This document shows, piece after piece, positions 16,547 through 25,373 of a DNA stretch of 42,172 bases (its first letter is position 1; each line of letters starts with the position of its first letter). The notes under the pieces were generated by a model. That model was not told where the DNA came from. It was given only the letters and a program-made list of their open reading frames with translations, and searched no databases. The DNA comes from Peribacillus acanthi (GTDB taxonomy: Bacteria > Bacillota > Bacilli > Bacillales > DSM-1321), in the NCBI RefSeq assembly GCF_003073175.1, contig NZ_QBBX01000021.1, positions 1-42,172 on the forward strand. The letters are read 5' to 3'. The position numbers and the translations under genes were made by a program.

Positions 16547-17403
16547 AGCTGTCTTTCTCCTTGTTTTTTCATTAAAGTTCTCTTCATCAACACCGTAATG
16601 AATAAGATAAAACCTACCACTAAAGAGCCACCCATCATCATCTGTGTACCTGTTAATGATAACACGTTTGCCAATGGGATTGAGTATGCTACTATCGTTG
16701 ACGTGAAGAGTTTAGATAGCGATGCAATCCAAATGAATTTTCTGAACGAAACCCCACTAATTCCCGCTCCAACCGTAATGATTTCATCCGGTAATATAGG
16801 AATGATGAACATCAAGACTAGAATGATTGTTTCATTTTTCCTCACATACTCCTTATATCTTTGCATATGCGTTTCTTTTACAAACCTGGAAACGAGCTTC
16901 ACTCCGCCGAATCTAGCGATAGCATACATCGTCAATATACCCGAGAGACTTCCTAAAAAGCCTAGATATAAAGCTGTAAAAGGTCCTAAAACCGCACTTC
17001 CAGCCGCTACTGTCACCGCTTCAGGAATGGGCAGTATAATAGGTTGTGCAAAGCAAATCATAAAATATATCCATTTTGCCATCGAGATATGATCTCTTAA
17101 TATACTTTCAAATCCACTCTCATCGGTTAACACCAAAATCTTAGTAGAGTAGAAAATCAGAAGTAAAATTACAATAAAAAGGAAATAAAAATTGGAGGTC
17201 AATTTAATAACGCTGAATAATTCCCTTTGCTTTTTGAAGTAAAAAAATGCAGCTAAGCAAAGAATACCAACTGAAATCACCACTCCAAACGCTCTATAAA
17301 AGGGCAATAAAGTCGGTAAAAGTGCCAGTAATACAAAGCATGTAACGACGGTAATCATTATTTGCCATATCAAATCCCATGTTCTGTTATCATCATTATT
17401 CAA
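16543..17403 (-). CDS. TVP38/TMEM64-family (VTT domain) membrane protein
   Basis: Polytopic membrane protein of about 286 aa. Three to four N-terminal helices precede a VTT/SNARE-associated domain with the marker stretches QPIILPIPEAVTVAAGSAVL, LGFLGSLSGILTMYAIARFG and LVLMFIIPILPDEIITVGAG. Relatives in the DedA/TVP38 group are implicated in lipid flipping and membrane homeostasis. A TTG start at 17403 fits AAAGGTGG 8 nt upstream; the in-frame GTG at 17415 overlaps that site. It is coupled by a 4-nt overlap to the GNAT gene, a pairing that may hint at modification of an exported or membrane substrate. Confidence 0.85.
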   Translation of the reverse strand: MNNDDNRTWDLIWQIMITVVTCFVLLALLPTLLPFYRAFGVVISVGILCLAAFFYFKKQRELFSVIKLTSNFYFLFIVILLLIFYSTKILVLTDESGFESILRDHISMAKWIYFMICFAQPIILPIPEAVTVAAGSAVLGPFTALYLGFLGSLSGILTMYAIARFGGVKLVSRFVKETHMQRYKEYVRKNETIILVLMFIIPILPDEIITVGAGISGVSFRKFIWIASLSKLFTSTIVAYSIPLANVLSLTGTQMMMGGSLVVGFILFITVLMKRTLMKKQGERQL

Positions 17404-17507
17404 CCGTTTTTCCACCTTTATATAAGAATGATCTTAGTTCTCATTGTAAGATGCACAATCAATTATTCCTATAATCCTAAGGTGTAATTGAAGATAAGAC
17501 TTTAGGC

Positions 17508-17544
17508 GTAAAAACAAATAGAGGCTACTCATGGTAGCCCCTAT
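17508..17544 (-). terminator. Rho-independent terminator at the end of the kyn operon
   Basis: Minus strand: ATAGGGGCTAC pairs with GTAGCCTCTAT (one wobble) with a 5-nt loop, then TTTGTTTTT. It ends transcription from the kyn genes or the small frame at 17565. Confidence 0.88.
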
Positions 17545-17564
17545 CGTTACACACTATCATAAAA

Positions 17565-17675
17565 TTAGTAAAGAGAATTTACGACCTCTAACAACTCCTC
17601 TTTTGTAAGAGTCTCAGTTGTTAAATTGTTACTAGTAATTTTATCTTCTACTTTTTCAGTCCATACACGATTCAT
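17565..17675 (-). CDS. Possible 36-aa peptide or decayed small gene after kynB
   Basis: Open frame of 36 codons (MNRVWTEKVEDKITSNNLTT, ending ELLEVVNSLY) between kynB and the terminator. Its own ATG has only a crowded AAGAG upstream. In the same frame an ATG at 17750, which overlaps the kynB stop, reads ten codons (MSKTICFETS), hits a single TGA and then continues open into this peptide. That suggests a small gene broken by one nonsense change, but chance cannot be excluded. No family recognised. Confidence 0.3.
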   Translation of the reverse strand: MNRVWTEKVEDKITSNNLTTETLTKEELLEVVNSLY

Positions 17676-17742
17676 TCTCTTGATACAAGTTGAGGTGTAC
17701 TCTTTAAAATTGCTTGCTCAACTTGTTTCAAAACAAATAGTT

Positions 17743-18390
17743 TTACTCATTTCTATTCGTCTTTTCGTCAATCTCCCTTAATACTGCCCTCACTGGACTT
17801 CCATCCGCTTCCACAAGTGCTAGAGGCAAGGCAATCAGCTCATAATCTCCCTCTTCCACCTCTTCTAGAACGCATCCTTCTAATATATGTACACCATGTT
17901 TTGATAATGCATGATGTGCAGGCAGCTCCTTGCTATCGAGTGGATCAACTGAAGGTAAATCTAAACCTAAAAGTTTCACACCATGTTTAGCAAGGTATTC
18001 CGCCAGTTCAGATTCAACATGAGGAATGAATTGCGGAAACTCTGCTCTGTTCTCCCAAGCACCTGTTTTGATTAACAGCCTTTCCACACCTTGCAAATCT
18101 ATATTACTTAAATCCTTAATTCCGATACTTTGGCAATTCAATAAATGCACGACCTTTGCTTTACCAATATACAGGCTTACGTTCAAATCGACGACTCTTT
18201 TCCCATCATTATCAAAATGGAAGGGAGCATCGATATGAGTTCCAGTATGAATACTCATCGTTATTTTTCCTACATTAACCGAGCCACTTTGCTCCTTGCT
18301 CCAACTTACGCTGTAATTAAACGGAGTATCACCTGGCCAAGTGGCAACATTACTATCCAAAGGTTGGGATATATCAATCCAAGGTTTCAT
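17743..18390 (-). CDS. kynB: Kynurenine formamidase (arylformamidase)
   Basis: Metal-dependent cyclase-family hydrolase of 215 aa that converts N-formylkynurenine to kynurenine, the second step of tryptophan breakdown. The diagnostic HTGTHIDAPFHF motif (metal-binding His and Asp) is at about residues 48-59, and WIDISQPLDSNVATWPGDTP is the usual N-terminus. LGLDLPSVDP and LPAHHALSKHGVHILEG are further conserved segments. AAGGAGG lies 7 nt before the ATG. Last gene of kynU-kynA-kynB; 18 nt separates it from kynA. Function is well supported by the operon. Confidence 0.94.
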   Translation of the reverse strand: MKPWIDISQPLDSNVATWPGDTPFNYSVSWSKEQSGSVNVGKITMSIHTGTHIDAPFHFDNDGKRVVDLNVSLYIGKAKVVHLLNCQSIGIKDLSNIDLQGVERLLIKTGAWENRAEFPQFIPHVESELAEYLAKHGVKLLGLDLPSVDPLDSKELPAHHALSKHGVHILEGCVLEEVEEGDYELIALPLALVEADGSPVRAVLREIDEKTNRNE

Positions 18391-18408
18391 TGCTAATCCT
18401 CCTTCTAA

Positions 18409-19251
18409 TTAAAGCTTTGTACGTACAGTCCATAATTCAGGGAAAAATTGATGATCGAGCACTCTCTTCAAATAGGCGACACCAGAAGATCCCCCAGTCC
18501 CCATTTTGTTCCCTATAATTCTTTCAACCGTACTCATGTGGTTATATCTCCAAAATTGCTGCTGGCTACCGATATCCACCAGCTTCTCAGCCAGTTCATA
18601 TAAATCCCAATATTGATCGACATTTCGATAGACAGTCAGCCAAGCATCTTCCACACTTTGATTGGGTTGATACGTCTGAGACCAATCTCGGTTTAATGCT
18701 TCTTCATCAATAGGCAACCCTCTGACAGCTAAGGCTTTGATTGCCACATCGTAAATACTTCTTTCATTTAGCGCTCTATTCAATTGCTCATAAAGGTCCG
18801 GGTCATGACGATACACTGACAATACATGCTGACTTTTTTGACCGAAAGCAAATTCAATCATTCGGTTCTGGTAGGATTGGAATCCAGATGAATGCCCTAA
18901 CTTATGTCTGAACTGCATATAATCTGCTGGTGTTAGTGTCGATAACACATTCCAAGATTGGATCAACTGTTGTTGGATTTTAGAAACTCGAGATAACATT
19001 TTAAAAGAAGGCTCTAAATCATTACGCTCGATACATTCAATGGCTGCATTCACTTCATGTAAGACTAGCTTCATCCACAGCTCGCTTGTCTGATGGATAA
19101 TGATAAACAGCATTTCATCATGGTTGTCTGAAAGCAACTTTTGACTGGATAAAATCTGATCGAGCTGAAGGTATCCCCCGTAGGACATCTCTTTTTGAAA
19201 ATCAGTATGAATGTTCGTTTCCATCGGATTACTATTATTTTTCGTTTCCAT
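18409..19251 (-). CDS. kynA: Tryptophan 2,3-dioxygenase
   Basis: Heme enzyme of 280 aa that opens the indole ring of L-tryptophan to give N-formylkynurenine. Hallmarks are [16 protein letters not shown] near residue 22, the substrate-region segment [39 protein letters not shown], and the C-terminal [20 protein letters not shown], which closes over the active site. Length matches bacterial TDO. GGGAGG precedes the ATG. Middle gene of the kyn operon, 15 nt after kynU. Confidence 0.97.
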   Translation of the reverse strand: METKNNSNPMETNIHTDFQKEMSYGGYLQLDQILSSQKLLSDNHDEMLFIIIHQTSELWMKLVLHEVNAAIECIERNDLEPSFKMLSRVSKIQQQLIQSWNVLSTLTPADYMQFRHKLGHSSGFQSYQNRMIEFAFGQKSQHVLSVYRHDPDLYEQLNRALNERSIYDVAIKALAVRGLPIDEEALNRDWSQTYQPNQSVEDAWLTVYRNVDQYWDLYELAEKLVDIGSQQQFWRYNHMSTVERIIGNKMGTGGSSGVAYLKRVLDHQFFPELWTVRTKL

Positions 19252-19266
19252 AGATACAGCCTCCCT

Positions 19267-20544
19267 TTATGCTACAACTTCTCTTTCATTGCTGAATTTT
19301 TCGTATTGTTTCTCAACCATAATTTTCTTTAGGATTTGAACAGAGTTCCATACATCCTTAAAAGATGTATACAATGCTACTGGAGCTAATCGGATAATAT
19401 TCGGAGCACGGAAATCAGGAACGATATCATTTTCCTTCAACGCTTTACAAATCCGTGCTGCTTCTTCATGCTCTAGGCTCACATGGCCCCCACGCCTTTT
19501 GTCATCACGAGGATTACCAATTGTAAAGCCCAATCCTCCGAGCTCTTGTTCAATGGAATCCATTAAAAAACCAGTAAGTTGGAGCGATTTTTCACGAATA
19601 TTCTCAATTCCAGCTTCGGCGAACATCTCAAATGAACCAATTAACGGTGCCAAACTTAATACATGTGGCGTTCCGATTTGGTAAGCACCTGCTGTGTCAG
19701 CTACTGTCATCGTATGTATCATATCGAATTGCTTATCTTTTCTGGAGCCAAACCATCCTGCAAGTCCTGGGGTTGTGCCAAAGTGTTTACGGTTCACATA
19801 TAACCCACCAACTGAACCTGGACCTCCGTTCAAATGCTTATAATTGCACCAGAAAGCAAAGTCCACATCCCATTGTGAGAAATGATGAGGAATAGCTCCA
19901 ACGGAATGGCAAGCATCAAATCCAATTAGAATGCCTCTGTTATGAGCTTCCTTCGTCAGCCTTTCCATATCTAAAATTTGCCCACTTCTATATAACACTG
20001 AAGGCAAGACAATCAGTGCAATTTCATCAGTCATTGCCGCCACAATATCTTCCTCTTCTAACAGGCGTCCATCTCTACTTTTCACTTGAATCAGATGAGT
20101 ATCAGGATTGTAGCCACGTAACCTTAACTGGCTTTGCAAAGCATAAATGTCTGAAGGAAACGTCAATTCATCAGCTAGAATCTTTGTACGCTTACCTTCC
20201 GGCTGATAAAATGTCGCAACAAGTTGATGTAAATTCACTGTTGTGGAACCGCTTACAATCACTTCTTCTGGTGATGACCCTACCAATGGAGCACACATCT
20301 GACCCAATTTTTCAGATAAATCAAACCAGGGATGTGCTCCACCCATCCATCCATCGATGCCGAGTGTTTTCCAATCCTCTAAAGATTGTAATAAGGATTT
20401 TTCAGACCTTTTTGAAAGTAGACCTAAAGAATTTCCATCTAAATAAATAGAATCCTGTTTCAAATAAAATTCATTTCTATATTTTGCAAGCTTATCAGTT
20501 TCATCTAATTTTTGTGCAAACTCAAGTGATGGTTCAAAATACAT
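19267..20544 (-). CDS. kynU: Kynureninase
   Basis: PLP enzyme of about 425 aa that cleaves kynurenine to anthranilate and alanine. It shows the family N-terminus [20 protein letters not shown], the PLP region [20 protein letters not shown], the Asp of [15 protein letters not shown], and the Schiff-base lysine in [19 protein letters not shown]. The ATG at 20544 is chosen because GGAGGG lies 9 nt upstream; a longer frame would start inside the leader. First gene of the operon. Transcription starts in the 121-bp gap shared with the divergent 78-aa gene; no clear operator was recognised. Confidence 0.96.
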   Translation of the reverse strand: MYFEPSLEFAQKLDETDKLAKYRNEFYLKQDSIYLDGNSLGLLSKRSEKSLLQSLEDWKTLGIDGWMGGAHPWFDLSEKLGQMCAPLVGSSPEEVIVSGSTTVNLHQLVATFYQPEGKRTKILADELTFPSDIYALQSQLRLRGYNPDTHLIQVKSRDGRLLEEEDIVAAMTDEIALIVLPSVLYRSGQILDMERLTKEAHNRGILIGFDACHSVGAIPHHFSQWDVDFAFWCNYKHLNGGPGSVGGLYVNRKHFGTTPGLAGWFGSRKDKQFDMIHTMTVADTAGAYQIGTPHVLSLAPLIGSFEMFAEAGIENIREKSLQLTGFLMDSIEQELGGLGFTIGNPRDDKRRGGHVSLEHEEAARICKALKENDIVPDFRAPNIIRLAPVALYTSFKDVWNSVQILKKIMVEKQYEKFSNEREVVA

Positions 20545-20665
20545 TTTCGAAATCCCTCCAAAAATCATTTACAAGTATGCTAGACAAATCGTATCAAAAT
20601 TATCGAAATATTAAAACACTAAATATCATACTATGAATTATTAGGTACATAGGGAGGTTCACTCG

Positions 20666-20902
20666 ATGAAAAAATGGAAAGAAACTAGATTGAAGGGAAA
20701 GTGGCGTTTTGCAATCTGGTATGGCTTGGTCATTTCACTTTTATTGGCATTTGATTACTGTTTAATAAAGCTAATACTAAATTTCAAAACTAGTTTGAAC
20801 GACTTTCTGAAGGCTTGGTCTCTATTAATGCCCTTTTCTTTCTTAATTGGAATATTTGGATGGAAAGTGATGGAGATTGAGTGGCAAAAAAATGCAAGAT
20901 AA
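20666..20902 (+). CDS. Small two-span membrane protein of unknown function
   Basis: A 78-aa protein with a basic N-terminus (MKKWKETRLKGKWRFA) and two hydrophobic segments (IWYGLVISLLLAFDYCLIKL and LLMPFSFLIGIFGW) ending in a charged tail. The ribosome site GGGAGG lies 8 nt before the ATG, which makes it convincing. No family recognised. It is divergent from kynU and is followed almost at once by the third 21-bp repeat array and a long hairpin. Confidence 0.75.
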   Translation: MKKWKETRLKGKWRFAIWYGLVISLLLAFDYCLIKLILNFKTSLNDFLKAWSLLMPFSFLIGIFGWKVMEIEWQKNAR

Positions 20903-20909
20903 ATTGTTA

Positions 20910-21001
20910 TTACCGAACATTGCGGATTTATTACCGAACTTGCCTACTATTTTACCGAATAATCTATGGATATTACCGAACACAACTCCTTTTTTACCAA
21001 A
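20910..21001 (+). repeat. 21-bp periodic TTACCGAA array, copy 3 (five units)
   Basis: TTACCGAA starts at 20910, 20931, 20952 and 20973, and TTACCAAA at 20994: exactly 21-bp steps and the best conserved of the three arrays. Unit 2 and its lead-in (GCGGATTTATTACCGAA) nearly equals unit 2 of the first array (GCAGATTTATTACCAAA), so the arrays share ancestry or selection beyond the octamer. It begins 8 nt after the 78-aa gene. Confidence 0.93.
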
Positions 21002-21019
21002 CCAACAGAATTTGTCATT

Positions 21020-21074
21020 AAAAAATCCCCTTAATATAGAAGCGCCTCACTTGGAACTTCTACAAAGGGGATTT
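21020..21074 (-). terminator. Long hairpin terminator after glxK-gntP
   Basis: AAATCCCCTT (21023-21032) pairs with AAGGGGATTT (21065-21074), extended inward by TAGAAG/CTTCTA. On the minus strand a run of T residues follows. It may end both the permease transcript and the plus-strand small gene. Confidence 0.8.
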
Positions 21075-21219
21075 ATATCATTGAAGTTGAACTACGTTTT
21101 TCTTACAACTAATAAACTCATTCGGTCAGCCACTTGATCTCGAAAGAATTATTTATACATTTAATCCCACTTGTTCAATTTGCGTCTTGAATATCGGATT
21201 TCCCTATTAGACCTAAAAA

Positions 21220-22563
21220 CTATGAAACTAATACCATCCATAAAATCATTGTAAATACTATAGTAACTAGACCTTGTAATAAAGTCGCCATTGTTTGTGC
21301 TTTGTAGGCATCGGTTACTTTCATTCCGCTGAACTGAGTAACAACCCAGAAGAAACTGTCATTCACATGGCTAACTGTCATTGCTCCTGCTCCAATTGCC
21401 ATGACAACTAATGCTAACGGAACAGCCCCATCAATTCCCATAGGAGCAAGCATTGGAGCAATCAGCGAAGAAGTAATAACTAGCGCAGCTGTCGATGAAC
21501 CTTGTGCGGTTTTCAAGGCTGCTGCAATCAAGAAAGGAATTAATAGGAATAAAGCGCCACTGAACATATCACCAAGTGACCAGCTTTGAATCGCTTCTGC
21601 TATACCTGTATTCTTAATAACTCCACCAAATGCCCCACCAGCACCTGTGATTAATAGAATAGGGGCAGATTCCAACAATCCCTTCGAAATCCATTCTGTT
21701 AATGTTTCTTCATTATACTTAGGCAATAATGCCATGGCTGCAATCACTCCAGCCAATAATGCCACAAGTGGAGAACCTAAGAACACAAGGAATTCTGCAA
21801 GTCCACCTTCCATCTTCTGAAACGTCACAATTGATCCAATTCCTATTAAAACAATTGGGAGAATGATTGGTAAAAAAGATTTGAACGTAGAAGGCATTTT
21901 TCCAAATGATTTAACAATCTCATCATAGTTTAATTCTTCCCCATCTTCTTCCACTTCAATTTTGCTAGCTACTCTAGTTGCCCAGAAGTAACCTACTACA
22001 GTTGCAGGAACCGCAACAATTAAACCAAGAAGGATGATAGTACCTAAGAAATCACTTGCACCGATATTCCCAGCTGCTGCAATCGGACCTGGTGTGGGAG
22101 GCACAAGAGTATGCGTAGCATATAACCCCGTCGCTAATGCAACTGACATTGAAGCAATGGCCACTTTTGCACGCTTAGCCAACGCTTTTCTCAAGCTAGA
22201 TAAAATAACAAAGCCAGAATCACAAAATACCGGTATAGAAACAATGTAACCAATTAAACTCATTGCCAGCTGTGGACGTTTTGGTCCTACTACTCGGAGG
22301 ACTACTTCAGCCATGCGAAGAGCAGCCCCTGACTTTTCGAGGATGGTCCCAATAATGGTCCCAAAGACAATGACTAATCCGATCCCACCCATCAGCCCTC
22401 CAAATCCAGTGTTAACGCTTTCAATAATTTTCGCTAAAGGCATTCCCGAAGTAAATCCTACAAAGAATGTCCCAAGCATCAATGATAAGAATGGATGCAA
22501 CTTGAGTTTTGTCGTTGCAACTACTACTAACAATACCCCAATGATTAATGACACAAATAACAT
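21220..22563 (-). CDS. GntP-family permease (gluconate/glycerate-type transporter)
   Basis: Membrane transporter of 447 aa with about 12-14 helices. Family features include the start VSLIIGVLLVVVATTKLKLH, the loop GTFFVGFTSGMPLAKIIESV, and LKTAQGSSTAALVITSSLIA, the conserved substrate-region stretch of GntP carriers, as well as MTVSHVNDSFFWVVTQFSGM. The substrate is probably glycerate or a similar sugar acid, because the gene lies 15 nt after a glycerate kinase gene and a CdaR-type regulator is divergent. The ribosome site is GGGGGG 6 nt before the ATG. Confidence 0.92.
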   Translation of the reverse strand: MLFVSLIIGVLLVVVATTKLKLHPFLSLMLGTFFVGFTSGMPLAKIIESVNTGFGGLMGGIGLVIVFGTIIGTILEKSGAALRMAEVVLRVVGPKRPQLAMSLIGYIVSIPVFCDSGFVILSSLRKALAKRAKVAIASMSVALATGLYATHTLVPPTPGPIAAAGNIGASDFLGTIILLGLIVAVPATVVGYFWATRVASKIEVEEDGEELNYDEIVKSFGKMPSTFKSFLPIILPIVLIGIGSIVTFQKMEGGLAEFLVFLGSPLVALLAGVIAAMALLPKYNEETLTEWISKGLLESAPILLITGAGGAFGGVIKNTGIAEAIQSWSLGDMFSGALFLLIPFLIAAALKTAQGSSTAALVITSSLIAPMLAPMGIDGAVPLALVVMAIGAGAMTVSHVNDSFFWVVTQFSGMKVTDAYKAQTMATLLQGLVTIVFTMILWMVLVS

Positions 22564-22578
22564 CGATATCCCCCCTGA

Positions 22579-23721
22579 TTACTGATTATGAATAGACGAT
22601 AAATAAGTTCGTAACACCTGCTCTGCAGTACTTTCTAGCAACTCTTCCCCTCGTTCCATGGCTTCTTCTAAAGTCATAGGAGTGTTTATTATACTGTGCA
22701 CACTATGAATACCATGGTCGTACAGAACTTCAATCCCTTTTCCAATTGAACCTGCAAGCGCAAATACTGGAATACCTATTTTCTTAGCTGCCTCTGCAAC
22801 ACCCATAGGAGTTTTCCCTGAGGCTGTTTGAGAGTCAATTTGTCCTTCTCCTGTAAATACGCAGCTTGAATCTCTTAATTTTTCTTTTAGTTGGGAGTAC
22901 GAAATAACAATATCGATGCCCCGTTTTGTTTCTGAAGGAAAAAATGCTTGGAAAGCTCCACCGATTCCTCCTGCTGCTCCAGCTCCTGGCTTGTCATGTA
23001 AACAAATCCCCGTATGAATTTCCACCAAGTCTGACCAATGGTGTAGATTACGATCAAGCTGCTCGACCATTTTTTTACTAGCACCTTTTTGCGGTCCGAA
23101 AACATATGAAGCACCGAATTCTCCCACTAGGGGATTTTGCACATCTGAAGCAATCAAAAATTTAGACTCCTTAATCCGTTTGTCAAATCCGATGTCATCA
23201 ATGGTTGAAATGTTTGAAAGCTCACCACCTCCAAAACCAATCGATTCTCCTTCCGCATTACATAATCTCATGCCTAACGCTTGAAGCATTCCTGCTCCGC
23301 CATCATTGGTAGCGCTTCCACCAATTGCTAAAATAAATGAGCGAAACCCATCGTCCAGCGCTTTTTTAATTAATTCACCTGTTCCATATGTGGTAGCAAG
23401 CATTGGGTTTAACTGTTCCTTCTCCACGAGACATAAACCAGATGCGCTTGCCATCTCGATGACACATGTTTCCCCATCGCCAAGTACACCGTACTGAGCA
23501 GTCACCTTGTTCAATAAAGGACCGATTACGTCTACTTCCACTTTTCGCCCATTCGTAGCAGACACTAAAATCTCTAACGTTCCTTCCCCACCATCAGCCA
23601 CAGGAACCAAAATGGTCTCACAGCTTGGCATCGCCTTCTTGACCCCTCGTTCGATCGATTTTGCTGCTTCTAATGCCGTCATACTTCCTTTAAATGAGTC
23701 AGGCGCAATAACGATTTTCAT
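22579..23721 (-). CDS. glxK: Glycerate kinase (GlxK/GarK type)
   Basis: Class II glycerate kinase of 380 aa that phosphorylates D-glycerate to a phosphoglycerate entering glycolysis. Markers are MKIVIAPDSFKGSMTALEAA at the N-terminus, VPVADGGEGTLEIL, LAIGGSATNDGGAGMLQALG, DVQNPLVGEFGASYVFGPQK and FTGEGQIDSQTASGKTPMGV, all conserved in this family. The start at 23721 has AAGGTGGG 7 nt upstream; a slightly longer frame would begin at 23733. First gene of the glxK-gntP unit, divergent from the CdaR-type regulator that probably controls it. Confidence 0.95.
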   Translation of the reverse strand: MKIVIAPDSFKGSMTALEAAKSIERGVKKAMPSCETILVPVADGGEGTLEILVSATNGRKVEVDVIGPLLNKVTAQYGVLGDGETCVIEMASASGLCLVEKEQLNPMLATTYGTGELIKKALDDGFRSFILAIGGSATNDGGAGMLQALGMRLCNAEGESIGFGGGELSNISTIDDIGFDKRIKESKFLIASDVQNPLVGEFGASYVFGPQKGASKKMVEQLDRNLHHWSDLVEIHTGICLHDKPGAGAAGGIGGAFQAFFPSETKRGIDIVISYSQLKEKLRDSSCVFTGEGQIDSQTASGKTPMGVAEAAKKIGIPVFALAGSIGKGIEVLYDHGIHSVHSIINTPMTLEEAMERGEELLESTAEQVLRTYLSSIHNQ

Positions 23722-23865
23722 GCTGCGTCCCACCTTACCTTGTACTTGTTACACTATAATTATAATATTCAGACAAAACACCATCATCGGCTATTCCAAA
23801 CAAAAAAAATAAAAAAAGTTATCAAAATTTTGTGTATAATAAATAAAAACCTAAGGGGTTCTAAA
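23722..23865. promoter_or_regulatory. Divergent control region between glxK and the CdaR-type gene
   Basis: A 144-bp AT-rich gap holding promoters in both directions. For the plus strand TATAAT occurs at about 23836, ahead of AAGGGG. For the minus strand TATAAT/TATAGT sequences lie near 23755. The -35 elements are weak, which fits an activator such as CdaR binding between them. No operator was identified. Confidence 0.5.
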
Positions 23866-24960
23866 ATGCTAACTACTGAAATCGCAAAAGAAATTGTAGA
23901 GCAAACGATGATTCGGCTGAATCGGAATATAAATATCATGGACAATAAAGGCATCATTATAGCATCAGGAGACACCAAAAGAATCCATCAAATTCATGCT
24001 GGAGCCATTGAGGTTCTTCGTTCTGGAAAACCTTTAATCATCCAAAATAGAGACTTAAAGCACTGGAAAGGGTCACTACCTGGAATCAATCTCCCCATAT
24101 CATTTCAAGGTTGTATTATTGGAGTAATTGGGATTACGGGTAATCCCAAGGAAATCATGGAATTTGGTGAATTGGTCAAAATGATTACAGAAATGATGAT
24201 ACATCAATCATTCCTATCTACTCAATTGGAGTGGAAACAACGATTAAGAGAAGTTATTTTCGAAGAATTTCTGAAGGAATTTCCTGACCAAGAGTCCATC
24301 AAGCAAAGACTCCAACTTATCGGATTAGACCTTCAACCTCCGTATCAAGTAGCACTTATTGATATCGGATTAAATAAATTGAAAAAAACGGAGATAATAC
24401 AACTATTTGAAAATGTCTTTGCAGAAAAACCAGTGCTAATAGGCTTTATTAAAGCAAATCAATTGTTTATCTTAACCTCAATGTTGCCAGAAGCTACTTT
24501 AAAACAAAGGCTGCAGCCAGTGGTAAATCTTCGTAATATTGTCTCTCGAATTGGGATAGGATCATCAGTACAAGAGCAATCACAAATTCGACATTCTTAT
24601 CTTGAGTCATTAAGTGCTCTGACACTAGGAAAAATAGATCAAATACTAACCACCTACACTGAAGTAGAAACAAAAGCTTTATTAAATCAATTGGACCCAC
24701 GTGCAAAAACTCAATTCCAGAATAGAATTTTAGGGAATTTATCAGACAAGCTGATTGACACATTAGAGCATTTTTTCAAAAGCAACCTCCATATCGGCGA
24801 ATGTGCCAAAAACACGTTTATCCACCGAAACTCACTGATCTATCGTATCAAAAAAATTAAGGAATTAACGGGGTATGACCCTCAAATTCTACAGGATGCA
24901 ATAACATTACAATTTGCGATTTGGATTTTTGATTTAAATAAAAAAGAATCACATAAATAG
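23866..24960 (+). CDS. cdaR: CdaR-type sugar-diacid transcriptional regulator
   Basis: DNA-binding activator of 364 aa. The N-terminal sugar-diacid recognition domain (about 1-130) includes RLNRNINIMDNKGIIIASGD and LPISFQGCIIGVIGITGNP. A middle GGDEF-like degenerate domain follows. The C-terminal PucR-type helix-turn-helix carries HIGECAKNTFIHRNSLIYRI and KKIKELTGYDPQ. The ATG at 23866 is chosen for AAGGGG upstream; the longer frame has no ribosome site. Divergent from glxK-gntP and so likely to activate it in response to glycerate or a related acid (inferred from context). Confidence 0.9.
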   Translation: MLTTEIAKEIVEQTMIRLNRNINIMDNKGIIIASGDTKRIHQIHAGAIEVLRSGKPLIIQNRDLKHWKGSLPGINLPISFQGCIIGVIGITGNPKEIMEFGELVKMITEMMIHQSFLSTQLEWKQRLREVIFEEFLKEFPDQESIKQRLQLIGLDLQPPYQVALIDIGLNKLKKTEIIQLFENVFAEKPVLIGFIKANQLFILTSMLPEATLKQRLQPVVNLRNIVSRIGIGSSVQEQSQIRHSYLESLSALTLGKIDQILTTYTEVETKALLNQLDPRAKTQFQNRILGNLSDKLIDTLEHFFKSNLHIGECAKNTFIHRNSLIYRIKKIKELTGYDPQILQDAITLQFAIWIFDLNKKESHK

Positions 24961-25195
24961 GTAAGGCTTAATTTAAATATATCACCCAACTGTAATCCAA
25001 CTGCTCAAACTAATAAGAACCACCAGCCCAAATCTTCCCAGTACGTTGTAGCAATGACTGTAACTACAAAATAAAATATTAATTTGACCAACCAATAAAA
25101 AAATTTCATATTTCATCTATTCATTTTTTATAACATCACCTTTATTGAATAAATCCTAACAATTTACAAAAAGTAAACCAATAGGAGGTGTTGAC

Positions 25196-25333
25196 ATGAG
25201 TAATAACAAAATCAAAAAGAACCCTTCTACGATTGGATTACAGTCCGCTCAAGTAGAAGGTCAAGGGACAACTACACAAGAAACGGGAAGTTATGAATCG
25301 GATTCTTCTAGAAAGAAACAAAAAAAATCCTAG
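25196..25333 (+). CDS. Small hydrophilic peptide, possibly an SASP-type spore protein
   Basis: A 45-aa gene with a near-perfect AGGAGGTG ribosome site 5 nt before the ATG and a terminator 7 nt after the stop. The product (MSNNKIKKNPSTIGLQSAQV, then a Gln/Thr/Ser-rich stretch, then RKKQKKS) is highly polar, without Cys or hydrophobic core, like minor or gamma-type small acid-soluble spore proteins. I cannot match it to a named family. The translation signals leave little doubt that it is a gene. Confidence 0.7.
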   Translation: MSNNKIKKNPSTIGLQSAQVEGQGTTTQETGSYESDSSRKKQKKS

Positions 25334-25340
25334 AAAAATG

Positions 25341-25373
25341 AACAAGCAGGGACTCTAATAGTCTCTGCTTGTT
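25341..25373. terminator. Bidirectional rho-independent terminator
   Basis: AACAAGCAGGGACT pairs with AGTCTCTGCTTGTT around a 5-nt loop. It serves the plus-strand peptide gene and, with TTCATTTTT on the other side, the convergent membrane-protein gene. Confidence 0.88.

Noticed and set aside
16478-17092. Long plus-strand frame opposite the VTT-family gene
   Set aside because: It is antisense to a well-supported membrane-protein gene, lacks a ribosome site and has no recognisable domain.
7790-21001. 21-bp arrays as CRISPR
   Set aside because: The repeated part is only 8-11 bp and the intervening part about 10 bp, far below CRISPR repeat and spacer lengths. There is no cas gene.
20877-21137. 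Plus-strand frame rich in Leu-Pro-Asn heptads across the third 21-bp array
   Set aside because: It begins inside the end of the 78-aa gene without a ribosome site and runs into the downstream hairpin. In the first array the same frame has a stop after one unit. The heptads follow directly from the 21-bp DNA repeat.
24961-25195. TTGTAG/CTACAA inverted repeat after the CdaR-type gene as a terminator
   Set aside because: The 6-bp stem has a 12-nt loop and no T run. It is too weak to call.
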